A DNA stretch of 64,000 nucleotides from assembly GCA_023853785.1 (NCBI GenBank), contig JAJIRX010000590.1, forward strand, positions 372,001 through 436,000. Direction: 5' to 3'. A model generated the notes under the pieces. That model was not told the origin of the DNA. It did not search any database and saw nothing but the letters and a program-made list of their open reading frames with translations. This document shows positions 11,409-22,689 of this stretch, piece after piece. Within the stretch, counting starts at the first letter, position 1. Each line of letters opens with the position of its first letter. The stretch comes from Psilocybe azurescens. Taxonomy: Eukaryota; Basidiomycota; Agaricomycetes; Agaricales; Agrocybaceae. Position numbers and translations under genes: made by a program.

Positions 11409-13351
11409 ATGGGTCGTTACATCCCGCAACAGAATCTCGAGAATCTTAAGAAATACGCGTATAAGGGCGTCGACAAGTGAGTTCTTCTTCCGAATCGTCC
11501 CGTTCTCTTTGGTCCACTCGCAGTCGGATTGACCTGAACTGAGTCGCGGCTTGCGTCGCTTTACTGCAGGTCTCTACTTTCGCGTTATGTACTCAATCCG
11601 TTCTGGACGTGGTTCGTCACCCTCTGGCCGTTGAACGTTGCTCCCAACACGGTTCGTCTTTTCCCCCTTTTTTAATATGTCTCATCGGCTAACTTTCCCC
11701 CTTCCTCCTCCACTTCCTCTTATTCCCGCACGAACTTCCGCAAATTACGTAGATAACACTCACGGGACTGTCCATCGTCTTCTTCAACTTCTTCACCCTG
11801 CTATACTACGACCCGTCGTACCTCACAGAAAAAGACGGCTCACCCGACCAGGGCCCCCCACAATGGGTGTATTTCACGTGGGGGATCAGTTTGTTTGCAT
11901 ATCAAACTTTAGATGCTATCGATGGGTGCGTGCATTGCTTCTTTTTATGAGCATAGAATGAACTAGCTCTCGCGACAGCAAGCAAGCTAGGAGGACAGGC
12001 ATGGCTGGACCGCTCGGCGAGCTGTTCGATCATGGTGCGTTTTGGTGTCCTTGCGTCATAACCTTATAATGGCAATTATTCGATCGGCGTTCTTACCTTT
12101 TCCTCTTTTTTTCCCTTTCCGTCTTTGACAGGATGTGACGCGCTCAATACAACTGTAAGCCGATCCTTTACCCATAACGTTTATTACCATTCTTATCTCA
12201 ATCTTAATCCCGCTCCTCTAAAAGCTCGAAGTCATCCTCGCGTCCCGCGCGCTAGGACTCGGCCGCAGCTGGTGGACCGTCGCGTCCCAGATCGCGACCC
12301 TAGCCAACTTCTATCTTACAACATGGGAGGAGTATCATACCGGTCAACTTTTCCTTGGGTATTTCTCTGGACCCGTTGAGGGTATCTTAATGATTGTCGC
12401 TATTTATTTCATCACTGGATTTTACGGTGCGTCTTCTCTCCATTTTTTCGAGAATACTTGGTGAACTCATGTACTTTTCCCCATCAAACATTCTGTATTC
12501 TTCACACAAACAGGCCCGGCTTTCTGGGACCAGGGCATCTGGACATTCACGCACCTGAATCACCTCCCGCTCATCAATCGCCTCCCGGACCTCCCTCTTA
12601 ACGAATCGTTCATGGTCTTCGGTGCATTCGGACTCGCGTTCAACATCATCACCTCATACACGAATGTCCGCACCGCCCTCTCTCTACAGTCAAAATCCAC
12701 AACGTCGAAGCCCCAGCACTCCGCCACCCCGCCGCTCCTCCTCCTCCTCCCCTTCCTATTCACATCCGTCCTCCAGATCCTCTGGCTCTCGCACCCGAAG
12801 TTCAACAACTCGTATATCATCGACTCGCCTGCGTTCGTGCCGTTCTTGTGTGCGTGGGGATTGCAGTTCGCGCATATGGTGGGCAGGATGATTCTGGCGC
12901 ATGTCACCAAGGACAAGTTCCCCGTGTGGGATTGGGTCTGGGTGTGGAGCTTCATCGGTGGCGTGGATGCGAATTTGCCGGTGTTTGGGATGTAAGTTGG
13001 TCGCTTTTTTTTATGATTTTCCACTTTTTGGAGGTTGGATGTGAATGTGTGAAACTGACTCGACGGGTTTTTTCTTCTCTTCTTCGCCCGTTCTATAGTG
13101 CACCGATCATCCAGCGCTCGCAAATGCACACGACGGTGTTCGTCTGGCTCACGCTGCTCGTCTCCCTGGGCGCGTACGCGCGCTTCGTGACGCTGGTCAT
13201 TGGGGATATCACGGAGTTTATGGGCGTCGCGTGCTTTACGGTGAGGAGGCGGGATGCGAGTGGGGTGTGGAGAGACGCGAAGGACGCGCAGGCCGAGGCG
13301 GAGGGGAATGGGGTGGTTGGAGGAGAGGGCAAGGGAGAGAAGAAGGCGTGA
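11409..13351 (+). CDS. CPT1: Ethanolamine/choline phosphotransferase (EPT1/CPT1 family)
   Basis: Eight exons (11409-11476, 11570-11651, 11753-11925, 11979-12034, 12132-12154, 12225-12426, 12514-12991, 13099-13351) join to exactly 445 codons. The CDP-alcohol phosphotransferase signature DGx2ARx8Gx3Dx3D is complete across the exon 3/4/5 joins (DGKQARR, then GELFDHGCD). The rest is a multi-pass membrane protein with hydrophobic segments such as LLLLLPFLFTSVLQILW and VFVWLTLLVSLGAYARF. It should transfer phosphoethanolamine or phosphocholine from the CDP-alcohol to diacylglycerol in the ER or Golgi, the last step of the Kennedy pathway. The sequence does not decide between the yeast CPT1-like and EPT1-like activity. 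Exon 5 is only 23 nt. The C-terminus ends in a Gly/Lys-rich tail. Confidence 0.92.
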
Positions 13352-14700
13352 GTGAACGAGAGCGGGATCGAGGAATGTGGAGGTGGGCGTGTGGATGGTG
13401 TACAGGGCCTGAATTGAGACGAGGCAAGGAAGGAGAGAAGTAGGATGGTCGATTTTTTTTTCGATTTGATCCAATGAGGATGGGAAAGACGCGCCGAGAC
13501 GGAGGAGGGGGATAAATGATGCTGGCGCTGAGAATGACTGTGATGGTGGACGATGTACTTGCGGACGAATAGACGAAGGGGACGGTGGGCGGGCGTACAA
13601 TGTTACTGATCCAGACTGACTGGCCACGATCGCGATGAGTACTATAATTTTAAATTTAGTAGTACGAGCCGCTTTTTTCATTCATGTTGCTTTTTTACTC
13701 TGTTTTTTTTTTACGAATTATGAATTTCACGTATACTAGATGTCAGATACTAATCAAATCATTAGTATGATACTGAATGAGAGAACGAGTCGAGGGTTGA
13801 ACGTTTTGAATGCATCTTCTGCATTTTCGGTGTGCAATGTAAGGCAGCTTGCAGCTTGTAGCAAATTATACCTCGAAATTCATTGCAAAATTCGAATAAT
13901 GCATTCACTGTAAAGCGAATCTGAAAGCCGAGGTCCGGGTCGTCACGATTCACCGTGCGTGGAGTCTCGAGCCTAATGTATGCTATGACTTGATCTCAAA
14001 GAGTAGGCGCTCCTATGGTAAGGGGGAAAGGGACGATCGATGATCATTGGGAAAGGGACGACGAATTAGTTGCAGTGGTTATCAATGATATCAAATTCAT
14101 ACGCCGTAGCATGATTGAACTTCAGAACCTACTGGATGATTTTTGTTCAATTACGTTTAGAGCAATTTTTACGCTATTATTCGCCTGACAGTGTAAACTT
14201 TTGTGTCGGAGGCCCCAATCGGAGTCGGAGTCGGAGTCGGAGTTGGAGTTTTATACGGGTGCCCCGATGAGTTGACCTTGGGTTCATTTTTGGTTTCCAT
14301 TCTTTCCTTCATCGTTAGTGCTATTTATTAAGCGTAACGCACAAAACTCTCGAAATATTGATACCAGTCCCTCAACTCTGTACTCTTTATCATTTTCTCT
14401 TTCTTTAACCCTAGCCCCAGCCTCATCCTAGAGTTCGGTTGAACTTCAGAGGTACCGTGGATTCAGAATGGTGTCCACTTTGAAATAAGTAATAGAATAA
14501 CCTCATTTCCTTTCACAGAGACTTACATCTGCACGCAATATTTAGGGGCTCCATCTCCCGTCTTCCTAGATAATATACCACGCCAAGCAGATCCCTCAGC
14601 GAAATCTCTCCACGTGTTCTATATATTCTGTCAGAAATTGGAACACGCTCAGGACATCGCACTAGAATAGGCGGACAGGCTTATATTTCCTGTATTAAAT
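13352..14700. other. Intergenic, no gene recognised
   Basis: About 1.3 kb after the phosphotransferase gene without a convincing frame. The first 300 bases are probably its 3' UTR. The only structure I see is the short GGAGTC repeat at 14221-14250. Confidence 0.4.
14221..14250. repeat. GGAGTC hexanucleotide microsatellite
   Basis: About four to five direct copies of GGAGTC, the last ones with a T substitution (GGAGTT). Seen directly; no coding context. Confidence 0.8.
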
Positions 14701-15034
14701 ATCCCAGGGCAGAGGAGAACTTGCAAAAAGCGAAGGAGCTACTAAGGACGGCTGCGGTCTTAGGCGAGCATGAGACCCTTATTCGAAGGGCAGTCAATGA
14801 CGAAAACTGTCGAACTCGTTACCGATATATAATATCACATTCTTCAAACAGTAAGCCACTATATATTGCTCAAGTTGAGTCAATTACTTACTTTGATTAT
14901 CACAGTTGATTCCAACGGTAATACCACGTCCATGTTGGCTGTGATGCTGTTTACAGAAGGCGTAAGGAGATTGTGGGCTCTAAATCACACACACACCGTG
15001 TGGTAGAAAGTTATGCTTTGCATGTACTAGCTAC

Positions 15035-15870
15035 ATGATACTGGAAACCGAAATCTCAGAGTTTGACACGCTTCTCATAGAAGCGTTTGCCGATCACATC
15101 AGCGCGCGAACTGCAATCAACAATATCCACGACCCCTCAGCTCCACCGTGCCACTGGCATCAAAATGTTACCCGCCCCTTTGATGCTGGGTGCGGCATGC
15201 AAGGCATGGTGCAGTCTCCCAGACCACGCCCCGTCTCTGGAAGGATGTGGAACTCAATATGCAATATTTGACCTCTCTATACCGCACGGCTACTATCAAA
15301 TCTGCCGTAGCCAAACAGACCACTCTCTGAACCACAGAAAAGTGGACCTCTTTCAGCAATGGTTATCCAGAACCGGCACGCTGGCCCTTTTGATCTCAAT
15401 CTCCATAACCACCAAACCCAGTACTCTTAGTAGAATGAGGGAGCGGGTAGAGGCTCGACGGCCTATTACCCCTTCGAATGAGCTTCGCGGAGCCTTTGGG
15501 CCCCTCTTTGACACCTTGAACAACTACTGAAGACAATGGAGAATTCTAGACGCTAAGCCACCAAGGGAGCTCTTATCGGACCTCAAAGCATACTCCAAAA
15601 ATGCACCGCTTCTGCAAGAGCTGCACATTGAGCCATCGGATAAGGGTCTAGGCTATGACTATGAGGTAGAACAATTCAGTTGAAGCGTTGAAGCGCAAAA
15701 CTCACTTCATGTCTCTGTAATACACTGTCCCCTCACATCCGTCAAGATTTAGCCGGCACAATCTCACTCAGCTGTCATTGAAAGTATCATTCGAGATCCG
15801 CAGTGAAGATCTCCAAACACTTTTGCGGGAGAAGGAAGATAGAGCAGAATTCCGACCTTGAGGGTGACGA
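15035..15870 (+). pseudogene. Decayed F-box protein gene
   Basis: Frames on the plus strand match the F-box paralogues elsewhere in the window: LETEISEFDTLLIEAFADHI...INNIHDP corresponds to the coiled helix before the F-box, APLMLGAACKAW to the end of the F-box, then LFQQWLSRTG, FGPLFDTLNNY and NAPLLQELHIEPSD to later blocks. The F-box core itself is missing between INNIHDP and APLMLGAA, the frame changes there, and an in-frame stop follows FDTLNNY. The segment ends near 15770-15870 with a C-terminal block (SFEIRSEDLQTLLREKE) that recurs near 25010 and 37070. It lies convergent to the minus-strand F-box gene that follows. Confidence 0.75.
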
Positions 15871-16344
15871 GGGACTAATATACGAAGAAAGTGTGCATTG
15901 TGTGTCAATTATCTATGTCGCAATACTGTGTATACATTCTATTCATGATTCCAGGAATGTGGAAGACTAAATGCTAGATTTTACCTCGAATCCATTACAG
16001 ATAAGATACGTAGATTATCCTCCGATGAACCATATATTCTGCTAAATCACGATGATTCTAGTGTAGAAAGTGTATTCTAAGTTTTCGGAACACCGACTTA
16101 GTCGGATCGATGACCATGCGTACCTTGCGCACTGTGTATAAGTTGGTGATGCTAGGCTGAAAAACAAAAGTTGAAAGCAACTACGACGGTATGATTGCTC
16201 GATCTCTTCGATTTATCAATGCTTAGTGCTCAATTCAATATCATTCACCAAGTATTGCAACATGTCACCAGAAATTTAAATTGAATAACGTAGGGAAAGA
16301 AGATAAACTTCTTTACTCTCTCTGGAGTCAAACTCTGTGCTATC

Positions 16345-18035
16345 CTAAATCCAGCATGGCTGTTTGTGCAACGGGTTAATTAAATCTTCTCTGCCGATAT
16401 CTTTCCACGGTAATAGTAAAGTGACCCCTGCAGCTTGAATGTCCATCAGACGCTTGATCACTGTTTCGTCGATTGACGTCGTGGGTTTGGGATCCCTGCC
16501 TGTAAGAATTCTGAAAATAGAGAGCGGCCGAATTTGTCCTGGAAGAGGCCCAAAGATATCGGGTATGAGGTCCCAGGGAATCTCGTGATCCCTTGGTATG
16601 AAATATGACAAGGATCGCATATTTGTGAGGAATTGCTGCTGCTGGGAACATACACCTTGATCACCCAAGATGGGTGAAGTGTGGACGAGTTGGTTGAAAA
16701 AATTCGATGATCTGGACCCACATTCATTGTATGTAGAACCAATTCCTCAACAGAAGGCAGCGATCGTAGCAGCGTGACCAATGTCGCTATGTCATACCTG
16801 CCGTGGTGGACGCAAAAGGATTTTAGTATACATGATGATCGCTCCAGAAAAGAAACTAGGCCATCAGATGGAAGCGTGGTCCAATGGTTGTCCAGTGTAA
16901 TCGCGAGGCTACTTAATGCGGGCAGGGTAAGCAGATCAAAGATCAAGACAATGCAATTGCCGTCTGTGACTCCAACGCTGAGAAATTCCATAGTTGTGTG
17001 TTGCACAGGAGAATACGGTGTGTGGTTGGTAGGGCCCCGGGTGACATCGCGTAAATCGCAATGTTTCAATCTGGGGGCTTGTTTTAGAACCTCGAGGCAC
17101 TCCAGCACACTGAATGATTTCGCCAACAAATCAGTGAGGTTACTCCAGTCGATATCCACATAAATCAAGCTGAGATGAGCTATGGAAATGACTTGTGGCT
17201 GGGGCTGCCTCGCCGCAATCCTGAATAGTACCTCATAAGGGGGATCGTAGTCGAAGTCCGACGGCATTAGGAACAAGCAGCGTAACAATGGGGTGCCTCT
17301 CGAGTCTCCGGTAAAACGCTGTAGGAGACTGATTGGGCCGACAAGTGCCAAATCTCGCAAGCGACCCGAATGGTTATTGAGAACATCGATGAAAGGCCCA
17401 ATATTGTTTTCAAGCCTTTTCTGATAGAGGATCTTCTCATCTTCGTCACTTTCCATCCCATCATCGGATTCATAAAAGAACGGAGTGACGCCACGCAGCT
17501 GTACGGAGAGGGGTAGTTGTCCTGTTCTTGACATCCATTGCCGAAAGGTGTCCAGCTTGGATTCATTGATCTTGGATAGTCCAATAAACTTATCTCGGAT
17601 TTCCACATTTGCGTAGACTGATGTCCAGAGATGTGGAGTAGCCCATGCAAGCTCTCGCCAAGCTTTACATGTGGCACCCAAATACAACGGGGCCATGATT
17701 TCGCGCCTGTTCGGCTGGCTATTTTGTTCCGTGGCCCATATATTCGGGATGATGGCGAAATTGAAAATGTGTGACGCGATCTCTCGTGGCAGTCGACGAA
17801 GGATTGGGTCGTGCGTTTGGTTGATTTCTGTTTGGATTTGACGGCGCTCTGCCAGCATTTTCTCCAGACTGGCTATCGTCTCGGCTATTTTAGCTTCCAG
17901 CTGCGTGAATTGTGTGCATGGAAGACAGGGCATTCCTTGAACCATATCACATCTACTATAGGCTTTGTCCTGGAGATCGACTTGATTTCGACACACTGCA
18001 CATCCTGCATTTTCGCTATTATTGTTGAACTTCAT
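16345..18035 (-). pseudogene. F-box protein, one-base frameshift near its C-terminus
   Basis: Starts at 18035 (MKFNNNSENAGC), the ATG shared with its paralogue at 39392. Domains in order: a Cys module (CAVC...C...CLPC), a helix (LEAKIAETIASLEKMLAERRQIQ), F-box (HDPILRRLPREIASHIFNFAIIPNIW, LYLGATCKAWRELAWATPHLW), and a long leucine-rich region. The frame breaks near 16696-16704: where the paralogues have A6 followed by TTTCG, this copy has A6 then TTCG, a one-base loss. The 3' remainder continues in another frame as SQQQQFLTNMRSLSY...EIPWDLIPDIFGPLPGQ and stops early (HKQPCWI). Read straight through, the gene would give a protein with an unrelated tail to 16458. Presumed role would be an SCF substrate adaptor. 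Confidence 0.8.
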
Positions 18036-18117
18036 TAATATATGGTTGATCGTGGGTATTATGAGATGCAAGAGGTCAAAGGCCGACTGGTAAAGTTGGA
18101 AGGAAGTTGAAAGAACT

Positions 18118-18720
18118 TGAACGATAAGTCGATAACCGTTTCAAACGAGGGTGCCATCACAACGACTCAGATGTTAACGGTCCTACGGTTCCACGTGACC
18201 TCACCTCTTCCGGGCTCCGAGTCAACGGCCCTCAACATTCAACAGCGAACGGCCCACGTCTGGGAATTTGGTACCGGCCCCTTCATCCACACTCTTTAAT
18301 GCTCTCGACCGTCAGCAAACCTTCTTCGTCGCCGAATCGTGTGGCATTGTGCATCACTTTTAGTCTCAATAACACTGCCCACCACTCATCGACCCTCAAG
18401 GGCCGTCAATGTGGAGGTTTTCGTATCTATTTTGCACTTCAGGACCAGCTAAGCACCTGTAATTACAACAGCATCAATACCGCCAAAGAAATCAACCACT
18501 GGATTGGGAAATTGAGACATACTGAAGTGAGGGGGGTATAGAAGACGGTGATGATCGCGTTGTTTGACGCGGGAACGACGCCCAAGAGGGAGAATCAACG
18601 AAGGTACGAATGACACGCAACATTTAGACTTAGGGCCGGTATTCATTGGTTGTGGACGTGGTGATTATGATTATGCAGATCAACAATTACTGGCGTACCC
18701 AAGATGTTGATTTATCTTAT
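18118..18720. repeat. Upstream segment shared by the F-box copies
   Basis: This upstream region of the F-box gene recurs with moderate divergence at 27476-28000 (shared AACGATAAGTCGATAACCG, AAGGGCCGTCAATGTGGAGG, TCAGGACCAGCTAAGCACC). A more diverged part is present at 35280-35500. It marks the extent of the segmental duplication and probably contains the promoter. Confidence 0.7.
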
Positions 18721-20147
18721 TGTAACGAGTTACGAACTAGAGTGAATTGCCGTCGCTGGCGGCTCACGCCTTGCTTGCCAAAAATAGGTGCAGGATTATC
18801 TTTCGATCACATGCTGTAAAGATGTTAAAATGTTGTGATGACCATGACTTATAAAAGAATTTTGACCATCCCAAAACCCTTGCAAGCAAGGAAATTCTAC
18901 TTAGATCCATACTATTTATAGAGCTCGAGCCTATTCTGCATTTTTTGGCAGCTCACCACTGCCGAACAGCTTGGTACTAGTAGGCATGGAAACGTATAAA
19001 GAGATTGGCAGGAACAAGGAGAAGATAGTTTGTACGGCAACTTGTCAATTAACCATTGACCGCCTCTGTTAACCTATTGTGCACCTACGTTAATCCAGCC
19101 CGCTCCTCTCACGACTCCATCGCGCGTATACCGATGATAAACTCGTTAATTCAAGTTCAAATTCAATGCAGACCGCTCTTTTGACTTCGCAAATGCTTCG
19201 AAACACCAGGCAGTATGTTTGTCTGAAACTTTTTTGGGCTTGTTCTCTGATCGCAGACTGGATCTCGCACTTTGCAGTGGGTGTGTAGTTCACTGAATGT
19301 GATTTGACTGACAGTGCTCATACGTCGCTTACTATTGTTTTTCATTTTGGTGTATATTCCTACGAGTGGCTTCCATTTAATACTTGGACCTGTCCCGGAT
19401 TGAACACATGCGGTACAAGGCGCATGCTGCGGAAGCCCGTCGATGTGAATAATCCACAAGTACATCCACTATTCTTTCTAGCAACGTTGAAGTAGTCGAG
19501 GAAATTGCAGACTGGGGTGTCCTTTTCTACTATATGCTGCTGTAGGCTGATGTTTTATATTACATGGAATAGTTCCCTGGGCATTCATTGAGCTTCATAA
19601 CGAATCACCAGCACCTCTTGTTTACCAGATGGATTGGGATCCCGTATTCTCGTAATTTAAAGCTGTACCGTGAAATGCACCAAGTAAGAGTGCCCCGAAT
19701 ACTACCCGAATCGAACCCTTAAAATAAGTTTGACTTGACAGCCCCTACTCACGATCTGCCACATGGAATTCGTGAGTATGGGAGTATTTGAATGTGGGCA
19801 GAGGCTAACGGCAAGCAATTTCCTTTTCCTTTTCTCCTCCAGCCTGCAACATTTCTCCATCGTCATGAGCAATACTGCGAATTTCTTTGCTGGTGCACGG
19901 GAATTCGTCATTAAGGATAGTGTAGCGAATACGTGATCTTTTCGTAACTCGTTGATCTTATCTTTCCGCATTATTATCTTATCTCTCATCTTTAATCCTC
20001 CCTTTGTATCTTGTACCATACTTCGTCATTATTCTTCATTCTTCATTCTCCTCCTTTACTCCTTGACTCCTTTACTCTATGTCATACAATTGTAATTACT
20101 CCTCCTCCGCAGTAGCTACCCCTCTAGCTCCATAGTCCACCTCGATG
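18721..20147. other. Intergenic, no gene recognised
   Basis: No frame here persuades me. A stretch near 19492-19560 (TAGTCGAGGAAATTGCAGAC) is similar to 22613-22690, which begins duplicated block A. The last 150 bases are the promoter region of the ULD gene. Confidence 0.35.
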
Positions 20148-20155
20148 TATATAAG
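20148..20155 (+). promoter_or_regulatory. TATA box of the ULD-protein gene
   Basis: TATATAAG lies about 190 bases before the proposed ATG at 20336. The earlier in-frame ATG at 20165 sits only 10 bases after this box, too close to follow a normal transcription start, which favours 20336 or a later start. Confidence 0.5.
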
Positions 20156-20335
20156 GACTCTAATTTGTACACTGTAAAGACAAGAAATACAAACCCCACT
20201 TTTCAAGCTGTCTTATCATCCCATCAATCAACCTCCCTCTCAACCTCTCATAAATCTAATCTCGTGTGGCAATACCATCACCCATCGCAACAATCTCGTC
20301 ACAATAGGTGCGCTATCGTCACAGATAGCCAGTTT

Positions 20336-22518
20336 ATGACCAATCCCACTGTGAGCTTTAACCCAATTGATACAGTTTCTTGCTTAGAGTCATTCCTGCA
20401 GATTATCCACAACACCTACATCTACCAAGTTGGGAGTAGCGAACACGAAAGGATCGGCCCAATTGCAGCCACCCGGAGGATAGTCTCTACATCTTCCCCA
20501 GTTACCTCTGTTGTACCAAGATCATTTGGTGATATTGTCACTACCATTAATATCGTCCAGTCAATCTACAATGCCCTCAGTGACAGCGCGGGATCATCCT
20601 CCCTCTATATGTCCCTAATTGAGGAGCTTCGTTCGTTCGAAAAAGTCTTATTCAAAGTTGACCAGCTCCTTACGACCACTCCTGTGGATGATTCTGTCCA
20701 CCAAGCTGTTGAGATATAAACCGCCGACTGTCTCAAGATGCTCAGAACATTCTGGGAGCGAATTGAGCGGTATCAGGGTGTTCTTGGTTTAAGGTGGAGC
20801 CTCATTTGGCCCAAAGTCACCTGGGCTATATACAAGGCGTCGGAGATTAAGAAGTTCAGACGGATTCTTTGCCAACATCAACAACGTATTGGGATGTTCT
20901 TGAGTGGATTACAAGCGTAAGTCTCATTTGAATTGATATGGCTGATATACTGATGGGTTCGTGATTATAGCGCCATTGTTAGTTCGGGTGTAGGTGTGAT
21001 GAGGCAGGATTTAACGTCAATCAAGCAGCAAGTGGCTGAGATTCGTACCAATCAGCAGCGACCGTTCATAGGCGTAGGATATGGTCTCGAAAATGCGTTG
21101 GTTCTTATAAATGCATTCGGAGAGCGCATAACATTGTCTATGGAGTTTTGCTGGTCACAGACGGTGCGTACATCAATTCTATTTGTGGCCGCTGACCACA
21201 AACTTATTTGACCGCTAGAAACTTCATGAAACGCTGATTGGCCTCTATAATGGGAAGATTGGCCAAGACTATGTTGCGCGGCTAGATTACAGCATTTCAA
21301 CAGAGGACGGCCTGCAGGTGGCTACGTCCAGTAACTGGGGAACTGTTGTAGAACAAGGGAAAGTGATCATCATGAGCATGATTGTGAAGAGGATAGCACT
21401 CAAGCGGATTGGTCATCAGAAGGAAACATGCCCTCGTTGCTATAGAACAAAGGTTGGTGTTATGCGAGACAACGGATGGCTGAAGTGGTACGTAATTACA
21501 ATGTTACCATCTTTTCATATGATTACTCATGCGTTCCAGTCGACGCTGCGAACGGCGCTTTGGCTGGAATGAAAAAACCTATTCGCTTGTTCCACCTTCG
21601 CTGGACCCGTCTATTACTGATTTTCGAAATATTCGTGTTGTGCCAGTGAAACGGGTAAAGAGAAGCGTCCTTGATTTATGGATATGGAGAACTCTGATTA
21701 TTCCATATTGCTTCTGCATTTACAGGGCGTACGTGGCTTTGTTCATTTAGCACTTCAATTTCTCTGACAAATCTATCTCTCATCTACAGTTTGTACGTTA
21801 ACTTGTTAATTTAGCACTTACAGCTCCTCTGACAATAGCGTCACACATTCCCAGCATGTGCGTAAATCGGCTGACCCAATACTGAAGTACTGACCGCCCA
21901 CTCTGACAAACGTCATCGCACATAACCAGAATGTGCGTGGACTTGTTGACTCAGCAGTGAAGTACTGACAGCCTGCTCTAATCATTCTATTGCGTATTTA
22001 CAGCCTGTATGTGGACTTCAATGCTAATTCAATGGCAGCCCCAGCTGACTCTCCAACAATTTCATTGCACATTTACAGATGGTGCGTGAAATTCGCCACT
22101 AACTATACTCTCTGACAAGTAGTTGTGCATTTACAGCCAGTACGTGAATTCATTTACTCCGTACTTACCGCTCCTCTGACAGTCACATCGCGTATTTACA
22201 GGCTGTACGTGAGCTCGCTAATTTTGCACTAACCACATAGCCCTCTGACAGTTCCGTTGTGCATTTACAGCCAGTAAGTAAGGCTGTTGATTCAACGCAG
22301 ATTACTTGTTGACTACTCAAACGCTCTCATTTTATTGAACTCCAGAGAGTGCGTTTTTCTCAAATGTTTCTAGACATATACTCTAATCACTGATTGGATC
22401 ACAGTGGGTATGTAATCCATCAAATACGATTCTTCGCCTTTTACTCTCTCTTTCTGTATGTTCTCTTTAGGCTGCGAATAAATTTTCTGCTCACTCTTCG
22501 ACACCTACTCTAGAATAA
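20336..22518 (+). CDS. Ubiquitin-like (ULD) domain protein with microexon tail; in-frame stop
   Basis: A fungal N-terminal helical domain (FGDIVTTINIVQSIYNALSD, LIEELRSFEKVLFKVDQLL, LRTFWERIERYQ, FRRILCQHQQRIGMFLSGLQ) is followed by a ubiquitin-like ULD domain (VLINAFGERITLSMEFCWS, LDYSISTEDGLQV) and a zinc-ribbon-like pair CPRC...CRRC. This architecture is common in agaricomycetes, sometimes on STAND-like proteins; function unknown. Main exons: 20336-20916, 20971-21163, 21219-21487, 21540-21654. They are followed by eleven 3 nt exons and a terminal exon 22471-22518 ending in TAA. If intron 21655-21725 is not spliced, the frame instead runs to 21750. An in-frame TAA at 20717-20719 interrupts the conserved N-terminal domain. 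A 54 nt intron removing it can be drawn, but it would also delete conserved residues, so a nonsense mutation or sequence error is likelier. The gene may be a pseudogene. Confidence 0.75.
21655..22470 (+). other. Array of 12 mini-introns separated by 11 single-codon exons
   Basis: Acceptor (mostly TTACAG), three bases, then a donor (GTACGTG, GTGCGTG, GTATGT or GTAAGT) recur eleven times. Exons: 21726-21728 GGC, 21790-21792 TTT, 21855-21857 CAT, 21930-21932 AAT, 22004-22006 CCT, 22079-22081 ATG, 22137-22139 CCA, 22202-22204 GCT, 22271-22273 CCA, 22346-22348 AGA, 22405-22407 TGG. Intron lengths are 71, 61, 62, 72, 71, 72, 55, 62, 66, 72, 56 and 63 nt, in the range of the other introns in this window. 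Most carry CTGAC or CTAAT at branch-point distance. All introns are phase 0. Read as exons they add eleven residues between VPVKR and AANKFSAHSSTPTLE. Whether they are spliced in or skipped cannot be told from DNA. Confidence 0.7.
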
Positions 22519-22689
22519 ACCCACACAGACACGGGCAGAAGCCGAAGAAGTCAGTCGGTGTGAGTTGTCTATATTCTTATCCTCTTTGTTTGGCTAACAA
22601 TTTTGAATGTCAATAGTCGAGGAAATTACTGACTGAGGTGCCCTTTTTCATGCTGTATGCTGCCGTGGATTGATGTGTTATATTACCTA

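Noticed and set aside
11638..11961. 107-codon plus-strand frame inside the phosphotransferase gene
   Set aside because: It runs through intron 2 in a different frame from the CDP-alcohol phosphotransferase exons.
12560..13681. 373-codon minus-strand frame over the phosphotransferase gene
   Set aside because: Antisense to well-supported exons 7-8 with splice sites and membrane segments; composition (Pro/Ser/His-rich) is that of a reverse shadow.
20165..20335. Use of the first in-frame ATG at 20165 for the ULD gene
   Set aside because: It lies 10 bases after a TATA box, too close for a transcript to include it; family similarity starts later.
21540..21750. ULD exon simply reading through to the stop at 21748-21750
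   Set aside because: Possible, but a good donor (GTAAAG at 21655) and acceptor at 21725 give a 71 nt intron leading into the regular microexon series and a later in-frame stop; kept as the alternative.
21720..22290. CRISPR-like array because of regularly spaced repeats
   Set aside because: Repeat words are splice signals in a eukaryotic gene, units diverge and vary from 58 to 75 bases, and no cas-like gene exists here.
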